64,000 nt of DNA from Mycolicibacterium sp. (lineage in GTDB: Bacteria; Actinomycetota; Actinomycetes; Mycobacteriales; Mycobacteriaceae): assembly GCF_016462945.1 (NCBI RefSeq), contig NZ_JAEMSG010000001.1:37943-101942 (forward strand). The letters are read 5' to 3'. How positions within the stretch are numbered: the first letter of the stretch is position 1; the number at the start of each line of letters is the position of its first letter. The position numbers were made by a program, and so were the translations under genes. The notes beneath the pieces were generated by a model that saw nothing but the letters and a program-made list of their open reading frames with translations, did no database searches and was not told the origin of the DNA. Positions 27,485-36,311 of the stretch are shown here, piece by piece.

Positions 27485-27568
27485 TCAGAGACAACAATAT
27501 GCAGAATCAGCAACGGCGTGCACACCAACGCCGGAGGCCGCCAAGACGTAGCGGGTCGCCGATTGCAT
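27485..27568 (-). CDS. Poly-cysteine leader peptide upstream of subI
   Basis: A 27-codon ORF (MQSATRYVLAASGVGV..., ending SAYCCL) with two consecutive TGT Cys codons just before the last sense codon. It lies 110 bases before subI on the same strand. Its ATG is seven bases behind TATCGT, the layout of a leaderless mRNA and the same spacing as in the nirA leader. TGTCTC over the Cys/Leu codons can pair partly with GAGAAA in the subI ribosome binding region (27381-27388), with one mismatch. This is weaker than at nirA. Cysteine-responsive leader ORFs precede the sulfate transport genes in M. smegmatis. Confidence 0.75.
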   Translation of the reverse strand: MQSATRYVLAASGVGVHAVADSAYCCL

Positions 27569-27575
27569 GGGGCGA

Positions 27576-27581
27576 ACGATA
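27576..27581 (-). promoter_or_regulatory. -10 hexamer of the leaderless subI leader transcript
   Basis: TATCGT on the minus strand is a full TANNNT match and lies exactly seven bases before the leader-peptide ATG. No clear -35 element is seen, which is usual for mycobacterial promoters. Confidence 0.6.
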
Positions 27582-27632
27582 ACACCCGATCTATCCGCGC
27601 GCATCATGCGGGCCCCGCGGTGTTACCACGGT

Positions 27633-27719
27633 TCAGCGATTCAGCAACCAGACGATCAGCACGAGCACGAGCAGAGCAATGAGTGCGATCCGCACCCGGG
27701 ATCGGGGCATACCGGTCAT
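27633..27719 (-). CDS. 28-residue single-span membrane microprotein
   Basis: The product begins MTGMPRSRVR and ends in one hydrophobic helix (IALIALLVLVLIVWLLNR). Its ATG overlaps the stop of the 61-residue membrane protein upstream (ATGA), which argues for coupled translation of a real gene. The charge pattern (arginines before the helix) predicts the N-terminus inside. Function unknown. Small membrane proteins occur at the same place in M. tuberculosis (Rv2401/Rv2401A region). Confidence 0.55.
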   Translation of the reverse strand: MTGMPRSRVRIALIALLVLVLIVWLLNR

Positions 27720-27901
27720 CGACGCTCCCCGCGCAGTCGCCGAACCACCGCGATGCCGTTGCCCAGGGCCGCATCGGCCGCCAGCGCGATCCCGTAGGCC
27801 AACACCAGGACGACCGGCATGACGATCAGGGTCTGCACGACGAACCCGAGCCCGGAAAGCCACAGCTCAGCACCGTCCCACCAGCTCAGGAACCCGGCCA
27901 C
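27716..27901 (-). CDS. 61-residue membrane protein (Rv2401A-like)
   Basis: A short protein starting at GTG with an amphipathic start (MAGFLSWWDGAELWLSGLG) and one long hydrophobic segment (VVQTLIVMPVVLVLAYGIAL), then a basic C-terminus (RRLRGERR). It is divergent from the trehalase gene by 86 bases and coupled to the downstream 28-residue ORF. The codon use and hydrophobicity pattern support a real gene, but no function is known. Confidence 0.6.
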   Translation of the reverse strand: MAGFLSWWDGAELWLSGLGFVVQTLIVMPVVLVLAYGIALAADAALGNGIAVVRRLRGERR

Positions 27902-27987
27902 GCGATTACCCTATGCCTCGATCACGATCGCGTGGTCTCTTGGGTCGATCGGTAGACGCGGAACCTCTCACCAGCCATGATTGCGGA

Positions 27988-29997
27988 ATGGTTTTGCAGG
28001 CCCAACCCGCGGGTGAGGACATCGACGAACGCAACGGACGGTCGGCGTCGCGGTCCGGACCCGAATCGATGCGGTACCCAACCGGTGGACAGCAGCGCAG
28101 CCCGTTCCCTCCGATAGCCGACTATGCATTCCTGTCGGACTGCGAGAACACCTGCCTGATCTCGGCTGCCGGCTCGGTGGAGTGGATGTGCATGCCGCGC
28201 CCGGACTCGCCCAGTGTGTTCGGGTCCATCCTGGACCGCGGCGCCGGGCACTTCCGGCTGGCCCCCTACGGGGTGTCGGTGCCGGCCGCGCGGCGCTACC
28301 TGCCCGGCAGCCTGATCATGGAAACCACCTGGCAGACCCAAACCGGCTGGCTCATCGTGCGCGACGCGCTGGTAATGGGGCCCTGGCATGACATCGCAGC
28401 CCGGTCGCATACGCATCGGCGCACCCCGATGGACTGGGATGCCGAGCACATCCTGTTACGTACCGTGCGATGTGTGAGCGGCACGGTCGAACTGGTCATG
28501 AACTGCGAGCCTGCATTCGACTACGGTCGCAGCACTGCCGAATGGGAGTACTCCGCCGCCGCCTACGGTGAGGCGATCGCCCGTTCCCACATCGACCCTG
28601 ATGCGCACCCCACGCTGCGGTTGACCACAAACCTGCGGATCGGACTCGAGGGCCGGGAGGCGCGCGCGCGTACCCGGCTCAAAGAGGGTGACGACGCCTT
28701 CGTGGCGCTGTCCTGGTCGGAGCATCCGTCGCCGCAGACCTATCAGGAAGCCACCGACAAGATGTGGCAGACCAGCGAGGCGTGGCGGCAGTGGATCAAC
28801 ATAGGTCAGTTTCCCGACCATCCGTGGCGTTCCTACCTGCAACGCAGCGCGCTGACCCTCAAGGGCCTGACGTACTCGCCGACGGGAGCATTGTTGGCGG
28901 CGAGTACCACGTCGCTGCCCGAGACACCGCACGGCGAGCGCAACTGGGACTACCGCTACGCGTGGGTGCGCGACTCGACCTTCGCGCTATGGGGTCTGTA
29001 CACGCTGGGGTTGGACCGCGAGGCCGATGACTTCTTCTCGTTCATCGCTGATGTGTCGGGTGCCAACAACGGCGAGCGACAACCGCTTCAGGTGATGTAT
29101 GCGGTGGGTGGTGAACGCGAACTCGTCGAGGAGGAGTTGACCCATCTTTCCGGTTACGACAACGCCCGGCCGGTGCGGATTGGGAACGGCGCCTACAACC
29201 AACGCCAGCACGATATCTGGGGCACCATGCTCGACTCGGTGTACCTGCACGCCAAGTCCCGGGAGAACATCTCCGACCAACTCTGGCCGGTGCTCAAGGA
29301 ACAGGTCGACGAGGCCATCAAGTACTGGCGGGAACCTGACCGCGGCATCTGGGAGGTGCGCGGTGAACCGCAGCACTTCACCTCATCGAAGGTGATGTGC
29401 TGGGTGGCACTGGATCGCGGCGCGAAGCTGGCCGACCTGCAGGGCTCAACGAGCTACGCCCAGCAGTGGCGGGTGATCGCCGATGAGATCAAGGCCGACA
29501 TCCTGGCCCATGGCGTGGACTCCCGCGGTGTGTTCACCCAGCGCTACGGCGACCCCGCTCTAGACGCCTCGCTGCTGCTGGTTCCGCTGCTGCGGTTCCT
29601 GCCTTCCGACGACCCGCGGGTGCGCGCCACCGTGCTCGCGATCGCCGACGAGCTCACCGAGGAAGGCCTGGTGTTGCGCTATCGCACCCACGAGACCGAC
29701 GATGGCCTGTCCGGGGAGGAGGGCAGCTTCACTATCTGCTCGTTCTGGCTGGTGTCGGCATTGGTGGAGATCGGAGAGATCCAGCGGGCCCGGCACCTAT
29801 GCGAGCGACTGTTGTCCTTCGCCAGTCCGCTGCACCTCTACGCCGAGGAGATCGAGCCGCGCACCGGCCGGCACCTGGGCAATTTCCCACAGGCGTTCAC
29901 CCACCTGGCGCTCATCAATGCAGTGGTGCACGTCATCCGGGCAGAGGAACTCGCTGACGGCACCGGGGTCTTTCAGCCGGCCAACGCGACGCAGTAG
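27988..29997 (+). CDS. treH: Trehalase, glycoside hydrolase family 15 (mycobacterial type)
   Basis: A 669-residue enzyme closely resembling mycobacterial trehalase (Rv2402, MSMEG_4535), which hydrolyses trehalose to two glucoses and needs phosphate and magnesium. The N-terminal beta-sandwich includes PFPPIADYAFLSDCENTC. The catalytic (alpha/alpha)6 barrel includes GERNWDYRYAWVRDSTFAL and RGIWEVRGEPQHFTSSK. The ATG at 27988 matches the start MVLQ of the characterised enzyme. An ATG 75 bases upstream is in frame but adds unrelated sequence. Confidence 0.93.
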   Translation: MVLQAQPAGEDIDERNGRSASRSGPESMRYPTGGQQRSPFPPIADYAFLSDCENTCLISAAGSVEWMCMPRPDSPSVFGSILDRGAGHFRLAPYGVSVPAARRYLPGSLIMETTWQTQTGWLIVRDALVMGPWHDIAARSHTHRRTPMDWDAEHILLRTVRCVSGTVELVMNCEPAFDYGRSTAEWEYSAAAYGEAIARSHIDPDAHPTLRLTTNLRIGLEGREARARTRLKEGDDAFVALSWSEHPSPQTYQEATDKMWQTSEAWRQWINIGQFPDHPWRSYLQRSALTLKGLTYSPTGALLAASTTSLPETPHGERNWDYRYAWVRDSTFALWGLYTLGLDREADDFFSFIADVSGANNGERQPLQVMYAVGGERELVEEELTHLSGYDNARPVRIGNGAYNQRQHDIWGTMLDSVYLHAKSRENISDQLWPVLKEQVDEAIKYWREPDRGIWEVRGEPQHFTSSKVMCWVALDRGAKLADLQGSTSYAQQWRVIADEIKADILAHGVDSRGVFTQRYGDPALDASLLLVPLLRFLPSDDPRVRATVLAIADELTEEGLVLRYRTHETDDGLSGEEGSFTICSFWLVSALVEIGEIQRARHLCERLLSFASPLHLYAEEIEPRTGRHLGNFPQAFTHLALINAVVHVIRAEELADGTGVFQPANATQ

Positions 29998-30001
29998 CGG
30001 C

Positions 30002-30784
30002 TCAGGGCAACCTGCTGAGATTGTCCAGCATCGCCCGGGCGAGGTCGACGGCTCTGGTGGTGGCCACTCGTCTGGCGGGATCCGGAGCAGTCACCGCGAC
30101 ATCCACATCCACGATGCAGTCGGCTGATAATCCGACGGCGTGCTCGGTCGGAAACCCGGCGTCGGTGTCGCTTTTCCCGCTGAGGATGGTGGCCGAGAGA
30201 ATCGGGCCGGCTACGGCCACATCGGTGACGCTCAGTCCGAGATCGGATCCTCCTGCATTGATCCCCACCCGTCCTCCCTCGCACGACCGCCACCTCGTCA
30301 CGAATTGGGAGAACATCCGGGAGGCCTCAGCGTCGGAGACAAACCGCACCACACCGGTATCGGCACTCGAGACCGTCTGCCCCTCGCCGAAGCGAGCGAA
30401 ATCCTGCCAGGCCACGCCGCGAACATCACCCTTCTCGTAGACCCACCGCATCAGCGGCGTGATCGCTCCCAGGCATTCGATCGGATCCACCGCATCATTA
30501 CCGCGAATTCCGTTGGGCAACACATCGATCGAACCGACTACCGGCTGACTGGTCGCATCCAGCGGATTACCCACCGCGGCCCGCACCTGTTCGGCAGTGG
30601 GCAGAGCCTGCTGAAGCGCGAAGGGCGGTTGACGCGTCGCCGACCCGTCGACGGCGGTGGCGCAGGCGGCGATCATGACGCTCGCCACGATGGCGCCCAA
30701 CGCTCGCGCGCATCGTCGGTGAACGACTGAACAGTCCCCTGTGATGAGCCCCCTACTTCCGGGTCTTATCAGCCGACTTGTCAC
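30002..30784 (-). CDS. lppR: LppR-like lipoprotein with PknH-type sensor domain
   Basis: About 260 residues. The signal peptide has a twin-Arg n-region (HRRCARALG) and lipobox MIAAC. The mature domain ([54 protein letters not shown]) matches the extracellular PknH-like sensor family, with paired cysteines that probably form disulfides. The start is uncertain: the GTG at 30784 is the nearest usable codon before the signal peptide and lies inside the end of lepA. The position after lepA is as in M. tuberculosis (Rv2403c). Confidence 0.75.
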   Translation of the reverse strand: MTSRLIRPGSRGLITGDCSVVHRRCARALGAIVASVMIAACATAVDGSATRQPPFALQQALPTAEQVRAAVGNPLDATSQPVVGSIDVLPNGIRGNDAVDPIECLGAITPLMRWVYEKGDVRGVAWQDFARFGEGQTVSSADTGVVRFVSDAEASRMFSQFVTRWRSCEGGRVGINAGGSDLGLSVTDVAVAGPILSATILSGKSDTDAGFPTEHAVGLSADCIVDVDVAVTAPDPARRVATTRAVDLARAMLDNLSRLP

Positions 30785-32696
30785 CGGGCGCGTCGGTGGA
30801 CAGCGCGGCGACGAAGGCTTCTTGCGGAACCTCGACCCGACCAATGGTCTTCATCCGCTTCTTGCCTTCCTTCTGCTTCTCCAACAGCTTGCGCTTGCGG
30901 GTGATGTCGCCGCCGTAACACTTGGACAGCACATCCTTGCGGATGGCCCGGATGTTTTCGCGGGCAATGATTTTCGCGCCGACAGCCGCCTGTATGGGTA
31001 CTTCGAACTGCTGCCGCGGAATGAGCTGCTTGAGTTTGGTGGTCATCTTCTGTCCGTAGGCCTGGGCCGCATCCTTATGCACAATGGCGCTGAAGGCGTC
31101 GACAGGCTCGCCCTGCAGCAGGATGTCGACCTTCACCAGTGCAGCCTCCTGCTCGCCCGCCTCCTCGTAGTCGAGGCTGGCGTAGCCGCGGGTACGGGAC
31201 TTCAACGAATCGAAGAAGTCGAAGATGATTTCACCAAGCGGCATGGTGTAGCGCAGTTCGACGCGCTCCGGGGAGAGATAGTCCATGCCGCCGAGTTCGC
31301 CTCGACGCGATTGGCACAGCTCCATGATGGTTCCGATGAACTCACTCGGCGCGATCACCGTGCACTTGACCACCGGCTCGTAAATCACCGGGACCTTACC
31401 GTCCGGCCAGTCCGACGGATTGGTGACGACCTTCTCGGCGCCATCTTCGGCAACGACCCGGTAGACCACATTCGGGGAGGTTGAGATCAGGTCGAGATCG
31501 AACTCGCGCTCAAGGCGCTCCCGGGTGATCTCCATGTGCAGCAGACCCAGGAATCCGCAGCGGAAGCCGAAGCCCAGCGCCACCGAGGTTTCCGGCTCCC
31601 ACACCAGCGCCGCATCGTTGAGCTGCAAGCGCTCCAGGGCGTCGCGCAGGTTCGGGTAGTCCGATCCGTCCACCGGGTACAGGCCCGAATAGACCATCGG
31701 CCGGGGCTCGCGATAACCGGTGAGCGCCTCGGTCGCGCCGTGGCGCGCGGACGTGACGGTGTCACCGACCTTGGACTGCCGGACGTCCTTCACACCGGTG
31801 ATGAGGTAACCCACCTCGCCCACCCCGAGGCCTTCGGTGGGCTTAGGCTCGGGCGATACGATGCCCACCTCGAGCAGTTCGTGGGTCGCGCCGGTGGACA
31901 TCATTTTGATCTTCTCGCGCGGGGTGAGCCTGCCGTCGATCACGCGCACGTAGGTCACCACACCGCGGTAGATGTCGTAGACCGAGTCGAAGATCATCGC
32001 GCGGGCAGGCGCGTCCGCATCACCGACGGGTGCGGGCACCACTCTGACGACCTCGTCAAGCAGTTCGGTGACACCGGCGCCGGTCTTGCCCGACACCCGC
32101 AATACGTCGTCGGGCTCACATCCGATGATGTGGGCGAGTTCTGCGGCGTAGCGCTCCGGGTCGGCAGCCGGCAGGTCGATCTTGTTGAGGACCGGGACGA
32201 TCGTCAGGTCGCGGTCGAGCGCCAGATACAGGTTGGCCAGCGTCTGAGCCTCGATGCCCTGGGCGGCATCGACCAGCAGCACCGCGCCCTCGCACGCCTC
32301 CAGCGCGCGGGAGACCTCATAGGTGAAGTCAACATGGCCAGGGGTGTCGATCAGGTGCAGAACGTAATCGGTATCGCCCACCCGCCACGGCAACCGCACG
32401 TTCTGGGCCTTGATGGTGATCCCGCGCTCACGCTCGATGTCCATCCGGTCGAGGTACTGCGCGCGCATGTCGCGGTCCGACACCACTCCGGTCAACTGCA
32501 GCATCCGGTCGGCCAGCGTCGACTTCCCGTGATCAATGTGAGCGATGATGCAGAAGTTCCGAATCTGCGCCGGCGCGGTGAACGTCCGGTCGGCGAAACT
32601 GCTGATGGGAATCTCCTGGTGAGCGGTACTCGTGCGACGGTTTTCACACGAGGTTTCCGGCCTCCTCAGCGTATCGACACCTGGGCATCCGAACAC
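30753..32696 (-). CDS. lepA: Elongation factor 4 (LepA), back-translocating GTPase
   Basis: A 647-residue translational GTPase. G1 is [10 protein letters not shown]3 DTPGHVDF and G4 LNKIDLP. The EF-G-like domains follow, and the LepA-specific C-terminal domain has [19 protein letters not shown]. The only usable start before the conserved [18 protein letters not shown] is the GTG at 32696, which gives a 30-residue unconserved lead. M. tuberculosis LepA has a similarly divergent extension. The gene is divergent from the PemK-like gene. Confidence 0.95.
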   Translation of the reverse strand: MFGCPGVDTLRRPETSCENRRTSTAHQEIPISSFADRTFTAPAQIRNFCIIAHIDHGKSTLADRMLQLTGVVSDRDMRAQYLDRMDIERERGITIKAQNVRLPWRVGDTDYVLHLIDTPGHVDFTYEVSRALEACEGAVLLVDAAQGIEAQTLANLYLALDRDLTIVPVLNKIDLPAADPERYAAELAHIIGCEPDDVLRVSGKTGAGVTELLDEVVRVVPAPVGDADAPARAMIFDSVYDIYRGVVTYVRVIDGRLTPREKIKMMSTGATHELLEVGIVSPEPKPTEGLGVGEVGYLITGVKDVRQSKVGDTVTSARHGATEALTGYREPRPMVYSGLYPVDGSDYPNLRDALERLQLNDAALVWEPETSVALGFGFRCGFLGLLHMEITRERLEREFDLDLISTSPNVVYRVVAEDGAEKVVTNPSDWPDGKVPVIYEPVVKCTVIAPSEFIGTIMELCQSRRGELGGMDYLSPERVELRYTMPLGEIIFDFFDSLKSRTRGYASLDYEEAGEQEAALVKVDILLQGEPVDAFSAIVHKDAAQAYGQKMTTKLKQLIPRQQFEVPIQAAVGAKIIARENIRAIRKDVLSKCYGGDITRKRKLLEKQKEGKKRMKTIGRVEVPQEAFVAALSTDAPGDKSADKTRK

Positions 32697-32743
32697 AATC
32701 GCGACTCGCCGCCGAGTGTCGCTTCTCGCCTATGCTTTCCAGA

Positions 32744-33340
32744 ATGGCGTCGCAGTGGAGGACGTTTCAGCGGCTGGCGGAGCACCTGGTCTTCATTGAG
32801 GCTCCGAAATTGTTTCGTCAGCTACCGGATCCGAATGCGATCCAGCGGACCATTCAGCATGGGCTGAGGCTGGGCCTGGAAGCGCTGGTGGCTACCGCCC
32901 TGCCCGCCGAGTCACCCGTGGCGATCACCGCCGGCCGACCGGTCACCAGCAGCAGCCTGCCCACCGCGCACCGGGCCCGCACGGTGATCTACGCACCTGA
33001 CCTAGACGGTCGCGCGGATCCCGGGGAGATCGTCTGGACATGGGTGGTCTACGAAGATGACCCCACCCGCGGTAAAGATCGTCCGGTCCTGGTGGTTGGG
33101 CGGGAACGCCAGACCCTGCTCGGGCTGATGCTCTCCAGCCAGCTGCACCACGCCGAAGACCCGGCCTGGATCGGCATCGGGTCCGGAGACTGGGATGCCG
33201 AGGGCCGGCCCAGCTGGGTGCGGCTGGATCGGGTGCTCGACGTGCCCGAAGAGAGCATCCGGCGGGAAGGCGCCATCATGGCACGCCACACCTTCGACAT
33301 CGTCGCGGCGCGACTGCGGGCCGAATACTTCTGGAGCTGA
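32744..33340 (+). CDS. PemK/MazF-like protein (Rv2405-like), no antitoxin beside it
   Basis: A 198-residue protein. Residues 75-195 resemble the PemK/MazF fold used by mRNA-cleaving toxins (GEIVWTWVVYEDDPTRGKDRPVLVVGR, quoted here only as its ends GEIVWTWV and KDRPVLVVGR), with the Lys-Asp-Arg-Pro-Val-Leu-Val core of the family. The first 70 residues form a helical extension absent from simple toxins. No small antitoxin gene is adjacent, so it may not be a toxin. The ATG lies seven bases behind TATGCT, which suggests a leaderless mRNA. Its stop lies inside the first unit of the hairpin array. Confidence 0.75.
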   Translation: MASQWRTFQRLAEHLVFIEAPKLFRQLPDPNAIQRTIQHGLRLGLEALVATALPAESPVAITAGRPVTSSSLPTAHRARTVIYAPDLDGRADPGEIVWTWVVYEDDPTRGKDRPVLVVGRERQTLLGLMLSSQLHHAEDPAWIGIGSGDWDAEGRPSWVRLDRVLDVPEESIRREGAIMARHTFDIVAARLRAEYFWS

Positions 33341-33418
33341 AAGCTCCGATAGATATAGAGCTGAAAGCTCCGATAGATCTCGAGCTGAAAGCTCCGATAG
33401 ATCTCGAGCTGAAAGCTC
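33334..33418. repeat. Four-unit tandem hairpin array, exact 24-bp period
   Basis: The hairpin GAGCTGAAAGCTC (5-bp stem, GAA loop) occurs at 33334, 33358, 33382 and 33406, that is every 24 bases. The 11-base spacers are CGATAGATATA or CGATAGATCTC. The first copy contains the stop codon of the PemK-like gene and the last copy abuts the stop codon of the convergent CBS gene, so the array fills the whole gap between two convergent genes. It may act as a bidirectional terminator or mRNA 3' end, or be a slippage product. Confidence 0.95.
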
Positions 33419-33889
33419 CTAGCCACCCTGGGTGATGTACGCGTGCAGCTGCTGGCTCTCGGACTGCAACTCCTCCATCCGGATTTTGACCACGTCCCCG
33501 ATGCTCACGATGCCGGCCAGTTGGCCGTTGTCCAGGACCGGAACATGGCGCACCCGGTTGTTGGTCATCAGCGCGGCCAGGTCATCGATCGGATCTTCGG
33601 GGCGGCACGTCAGCACGTCGACGCTCATGATGTCGCCGACCGACCGACCCAGCAGTTCCGATCCGTATTCGTGCAGTTTGCGGACGACGTCGCGCTCGGA
33701 GACGATGCCGACGACTCCGCCGGTGCCCATATTCCCCGAGTCGCTGCGCTCCTGCCCGCCGGTGCCGATCACCACCATCGCTCCGATGTTTCGGACCTCA
33801 AGTTCGGTGAGCAACGCGGCGACCGTGGTCGTTTCGGTCACGGTTGCCACCGCCGGGCCCTTGCTGCGCAGAATGTCTGCAATGCGCAT
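33419..33889 (-). CDS. CBS-domain-pair protein (Rv2406c-like)
   Basis: A 156-residue cytoplasmic protein made of two CBS domains (MRIADILRSKGPAVATV...VGIVSERDVVRKL and VGDIMSVDVLTCRPED...RHVPVLDNGQLAGIVSIGDVVK, quoted in parts). Stand-alone CBS pairs bind adenine nucleotides and act as energy or redox sensors. The ATG at 33889 follows GAGGAGGGG by five bases. A 10-residue Gly/Ser-rich loop (ERSDSGNMGTGG) is inserted in the first domain relative to the M. tuberculosis protein. A perfect CRP-type site lies 20 bases upstream. Confidence 0.85.
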   Translation of the reverse strand: MRIADILRSKGPAVATVTETTTVAALLTELEVRNIGAMVVIGTGGQERSDSGNMGTGGVVGIVSERDVVRKLHEYGSELLGRSVGDIMSVDVLTCRPEDPIDDLAALMTNNRVRHVPVLDNGQLAGIVSIGDVVKIRMEELQSESQQLHAYITQGG

Positions 33890-33908
33890 AACCACCCCTC
33901 CTCGACAC

Positions 33909-33928
33909 GTTGTGACGGATCTCACAAC
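33909..33928. promoter_or_regulatory. Perfect CRP-type palindrome
   Basis: GTTGTGACGGATCTCACAAC is a perfect inverted repeat (seven pairs, six-base centre) containing TGTGA-N6-TCACA, the consensus site of mycobacterial CRP (Rv3676 type). It lies between the divergent CBS and RNase Z-like genes, 20 bases before the CBS ATG and 66 before the other. Its closeness to the CBS start suggests repression or a promoter further upstream. Confidence 0.65.
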
Positions 33929-33993
33929 AGCCTACGGGGTCTTGGTGCGGCGCGGAGGCCTGTTCGCCAAGCCGACGGAGTAGGAACAGTCAC

Positions 33994-34821
33994 ATGATCG
34001 AAATCATCCTGACCGGTACCGGAAGTCCGATGGTCGACCCCAACCGGGCCGGACCGTCGACTCTGGTGATGACCGGAGACCAGACCTTTCTCGTCGACTG
34101 CGGTCGCGGGGTGCTGATGCGGGCCGCGGCCGCCGGTGTGGGTGCGGCGAACCTGACCGCACTGCTGCTCACCCATCTGCACAGCGACCACATCACCGAT
34201 CTCTGCGATGTCATCACCACCCGGTGGGTGACCTCGCTCGGCCCGGCCCCGCTGCCGGTCATCGGCCCGCCCGGCACCAAGGCGGTGGTCGAGGCGACAC
34301 TGGCCGCACTGGCTCCCGACATCTCCTACCGGATCGCTCATCACGCCGACATCACCGCCCCACCCGACATTGTGGTTCACGAGTACGCGACGGGTCAGGT
34401 GTGGGACGGCGGCGGTGTTCGGATCACCGCAGCACCGACCGACCACCGGCCGGTGGAACCCACCATCGCCTTCCGCATCGACTACGACGGAGCGTCGGTG
34501 GTGCTCGCCGGAGACACCGTGCCGTGTGCCACCCTTGACGAGCTGACCCATGGCGCGAACGCGCTCGTGCACACCGCCATCCGTAAGGACCTGGTCGAGC
34601 AGATTCCCCTACAGCGTCTCAAAGACATCCTGGATTACCACTCGTCGGTGGAGCAGGCCGCGGCCACCGCGGCCCGGGCCGGGGTGGACACCCTGGTACT
34701 CACCCACTACGTGCCGCCATTGGCGGCCGGCCAGGAGGAGCAATGGCGGGCACTTGCTGCCGGCGAGTTCAACGGCCGGATCGAACTCGGCGATGACCTG
34801 CTGCGCGTTTCAGTGGGGTGA
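33994..34821 (+). CDS. Metallo-beta-lactamase-fold hydrolase, RNase Z-like (Rv2407-like)
   Basis: A 275-residue protein with the metal motif [10 protein letters not shown] and further ligands in [10 protein letters not shown] and VLAGDTVPC. The N-terminal ITLTGTGSP-like start reads [19 protein letters not shown]. Length and motifs fit the RNase Z/arylsulfatase branch. Rv2407 is annotated ribonuclease Z, but tRNA 3' processing has not been shown from sequence alone. A hairpin follows the stop codon. Confidence 0.8.
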   Translation: MIEIILTGTGSPMVDPNRAGPSTLVMTGDQTFLVDCGRGVLMRAAAAGVGAANLTALLLTHLHSDHITDLCDVITTRWVTSLGPAPLPVIGPPGTKAVVEATLAALAPDISYRIAHHADITAPPDIVVHEYATGQVWDGGGVRITAAPTDHRPVEPTIAFRIDYDGASVVLAGDTVPCATLDELTHGANALVHTAIRKDLVEQIPLQRLKDILDYHSSVEQAAATAARAGVDTLVLTHYVPPLAAGQEEQWRALAAGEFNGRIELGDDLLRVSVG

Positions 34822-34838
34822 TTACCTGAGCAAGCCTC

Positions 34839-34866
34839 GTGATCTCGACCGCACCGTCGAGATCAC
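34839..34866 (+). terminator. Perfect 11-bp stem-loop after the RNase Z-like gene
   Basis: GTGATCTCGAC, six-base loop CGCACC, then GTCGAGATCAC. It begins 17 bases after the stop codon at 34821 and is not followed by a T-run. Mycobacterial terminators often lack the T-run, so this may end transcription before rpsT. Confidence 0.55.
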
Positions 34867-34933
34867 CAGAACCCGGCCCCATAGGTGACCAGGTCGCGGT
34901 AACCGCCGTCTGCGCAGGCTGACGGGCTCCACT

Positions 34934-34963
34934 TTGGGACTATCCGCCCGGTGCTGGTATTCT
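34934..34963 (+). promoter_or_regulatory. Candidate SigA promoter of rpsT
   Basis: TTGGGA, an 18-base spacer and TATTCT match the -35 and -10 elements of vegetative mycobacterial promoters. Transcription would start near 34970 and give a leader of about 85 bases before the rpsT GTG. Confidence 0.55.
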
Positions 34964-35054
34964 CGGAACGCGCCGCGAGGGCACCTGTCCCGGCGCTGTG
35001 CAGACCTAGCAGTACCGACCAAACCGCCTTTGAACTGTGTGAAGGAACTAACGC

Positions 35055-35315
35055 GTGGCCAATATCAAATCGCAGCAGAAGCGCAACATCACCAATGAGC
35101 GCCGCAGGCTGCGTAATAAGTCGGTGAAGTCGTCACTTCACACGGCCATCCGTGCCTTCCGTTCTGCCGCCGCCGAAGGTGATAGGGAGAAGGCCAGCGA
35201 GTTGCTGGCCTCCACCAGTCGCAAGTTGGACAAGGCTGCCAGCAAGGGCGTCATCCACATGAACCAGGCCGCCAACAAGAAGTCGGCGCTGGCGCACGCC
35301 CTGCGCAAGATCTGA
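35055..35315 (+). CDS. rpsT: Ribosomal protein S20
   Basis: An 86-residue, highly basic protein of the 30S subunit. The S20 pattern is clear: [20 protein letters not shown], then AIRAFRSAA, and [18 protein letters not shown] at the end. It starts at GTG after GAAGGAAC. Its stop abuts the stop of the convergent holA. Confidence 0.97.
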   Translation: MANIKSQQKRNITNERRRLRNKSVKSSLHTAIRAFRSAAAEGDREKASELLASTSRKLDKAASKGVIHMNQAANKKSALAHALRKI

Positions 35316-36299
35316 TCACCGCCCCAATCCAGGTTTGCGGCCGGCGGCGGCCAGTTGCGCGACTTTGCGCACCGTGTCCTCCAGCACATATTCGGGATCG
35401 GCTGCCGCTCCTTTTACGCCGGCATTGAGATCAGCCACCAATCGGATGGCTGTGGCGACCGTCTGTTGAGTCCAGCGCCGCGCCTGCTTCTGGGCCTTCT
35501 CGATTTTCCACGGCGGCATACCAAGCTCGCCGGCCAGCCGGCGGGAGTCACCGGAGAACGGACCCACCCGAGCGATGGCATGGACAGCCTCGGCCAGCGC
35601 GTCGGCGAGCAGTACATGAGCCACCCCGCGTGACATCGCCCAACGCAACGCTTCTGTCGCTCCGGCGAGATCACCCGTAACAGCCTTGTCGGCGATCTCG
35701 AAGCCGGTAACCTCCTTGCCGCTGTGATAGCAGCGCACGGCGTTGGCGTCGACCTGCCCGCCGGTGTCGGCGACCAATTGCGAACAGGCCGAGGCCAGTT
35801 CGCGGATATCGGAACCGATGGCGTCGAGCAATGCGTCGACGGTGTCATCGTCGGCCTTGATCTTCAGCGCGCGGAATTCGGCACGGACGAATGCGGCACG
35901 CGCACCGGTCTTGGCGATCTTGGCGCACTCGTGGGTCTGCGCGCCCAACTCACGCAACTGCCCGGCCAGCGCCTTGGCCCGGCCGCCGCCGGAGTGCACC
36001 ACCACCATCACGGTGCCGGGCGGCAGGTCAGCCGCCGCCGACGCGATCAGAGTGGCAGCGTCCTTACCTGCCTCGTCCGCGGCTTCCAACACGACCACGC
36101 GTTCGTCGGCAAACAGCGATGGGCTCAGTAATTCGGCGAGCTCGTTGGTGGATACGTCGCCGGCCCGCAGGCGGTTGAGGGGTACGTCGGCGGTTCCGGC
36201 GCACGCTCGGACTGCCCGGAGGATCGCTGCTACCGCCCGCTCGACGAGGAGTTCTTCGCCGCCGAGTATCAGATGCAGGGGCTCCACTGGCGCGCTCAC
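35316..36299 (-). CDS. holA: DNA polymerase III delta subunit HolA
   Basis: A 327-residue clamp-loader subunit that opens the beta clamp. It begins [17 protein letters not shown] with the family GxExxL motif, shows [13 protein letters not shown], and has the delta-type C-terminal helices ([20 protein letters not shown]). It starts at GTG 12 bases behind comEC. Orthologue Rv2413c holds the same place beside rpsT. Confidence 0.92.
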   Translation of the reverse strand: MSAPVEPLHLILGGEELLVERAVAAILRAVRACAGTADVPLNRLRAGDVSTNELAELLSPSLFADERVVVLEAADEAGKDAATLIASAAADLPPGTVMVVVHSGGGRAKALAGQLRELGAQTHECAKIAKTGARAAFVRAEFRALKIKADDDTVDALLDAIGSDIRELASACSQLVADTGGQVDANAVRCYHSGKEVTGFEIADKAVTGDLAGATEALRWAMSRGVAHVLLADALAEAVHAIARVGPFSGDSRRLAGELGMPPWKIEKAQKQARRWTQQTVATAIRLVADLNAGVKGAAADPEYVLEDTVRKVAQLAAAGRKPGLGR

Positions 36300-36311
36300 C
36301 CGTCGATGGTG

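Noticed and set aside
31536..32867. Plus-strand open frame of 443 codons opposite lepA, and similar antisense frames opposite dgt (4216-5622), the CNNM/CBS gene (13017-13976) and comEC (35743-37569)
   Set aside because: All lie fully across conserved genes on the other strand, have low-complexity composition and no recognisable family.
33334..33418. Hairpin array read as a CRISPR array or as a coding extension
   Set aside because: Spacers are only 11 bases and nearly identical, and the in-frame readings give repeated nonsense peptides outside both stop codons.
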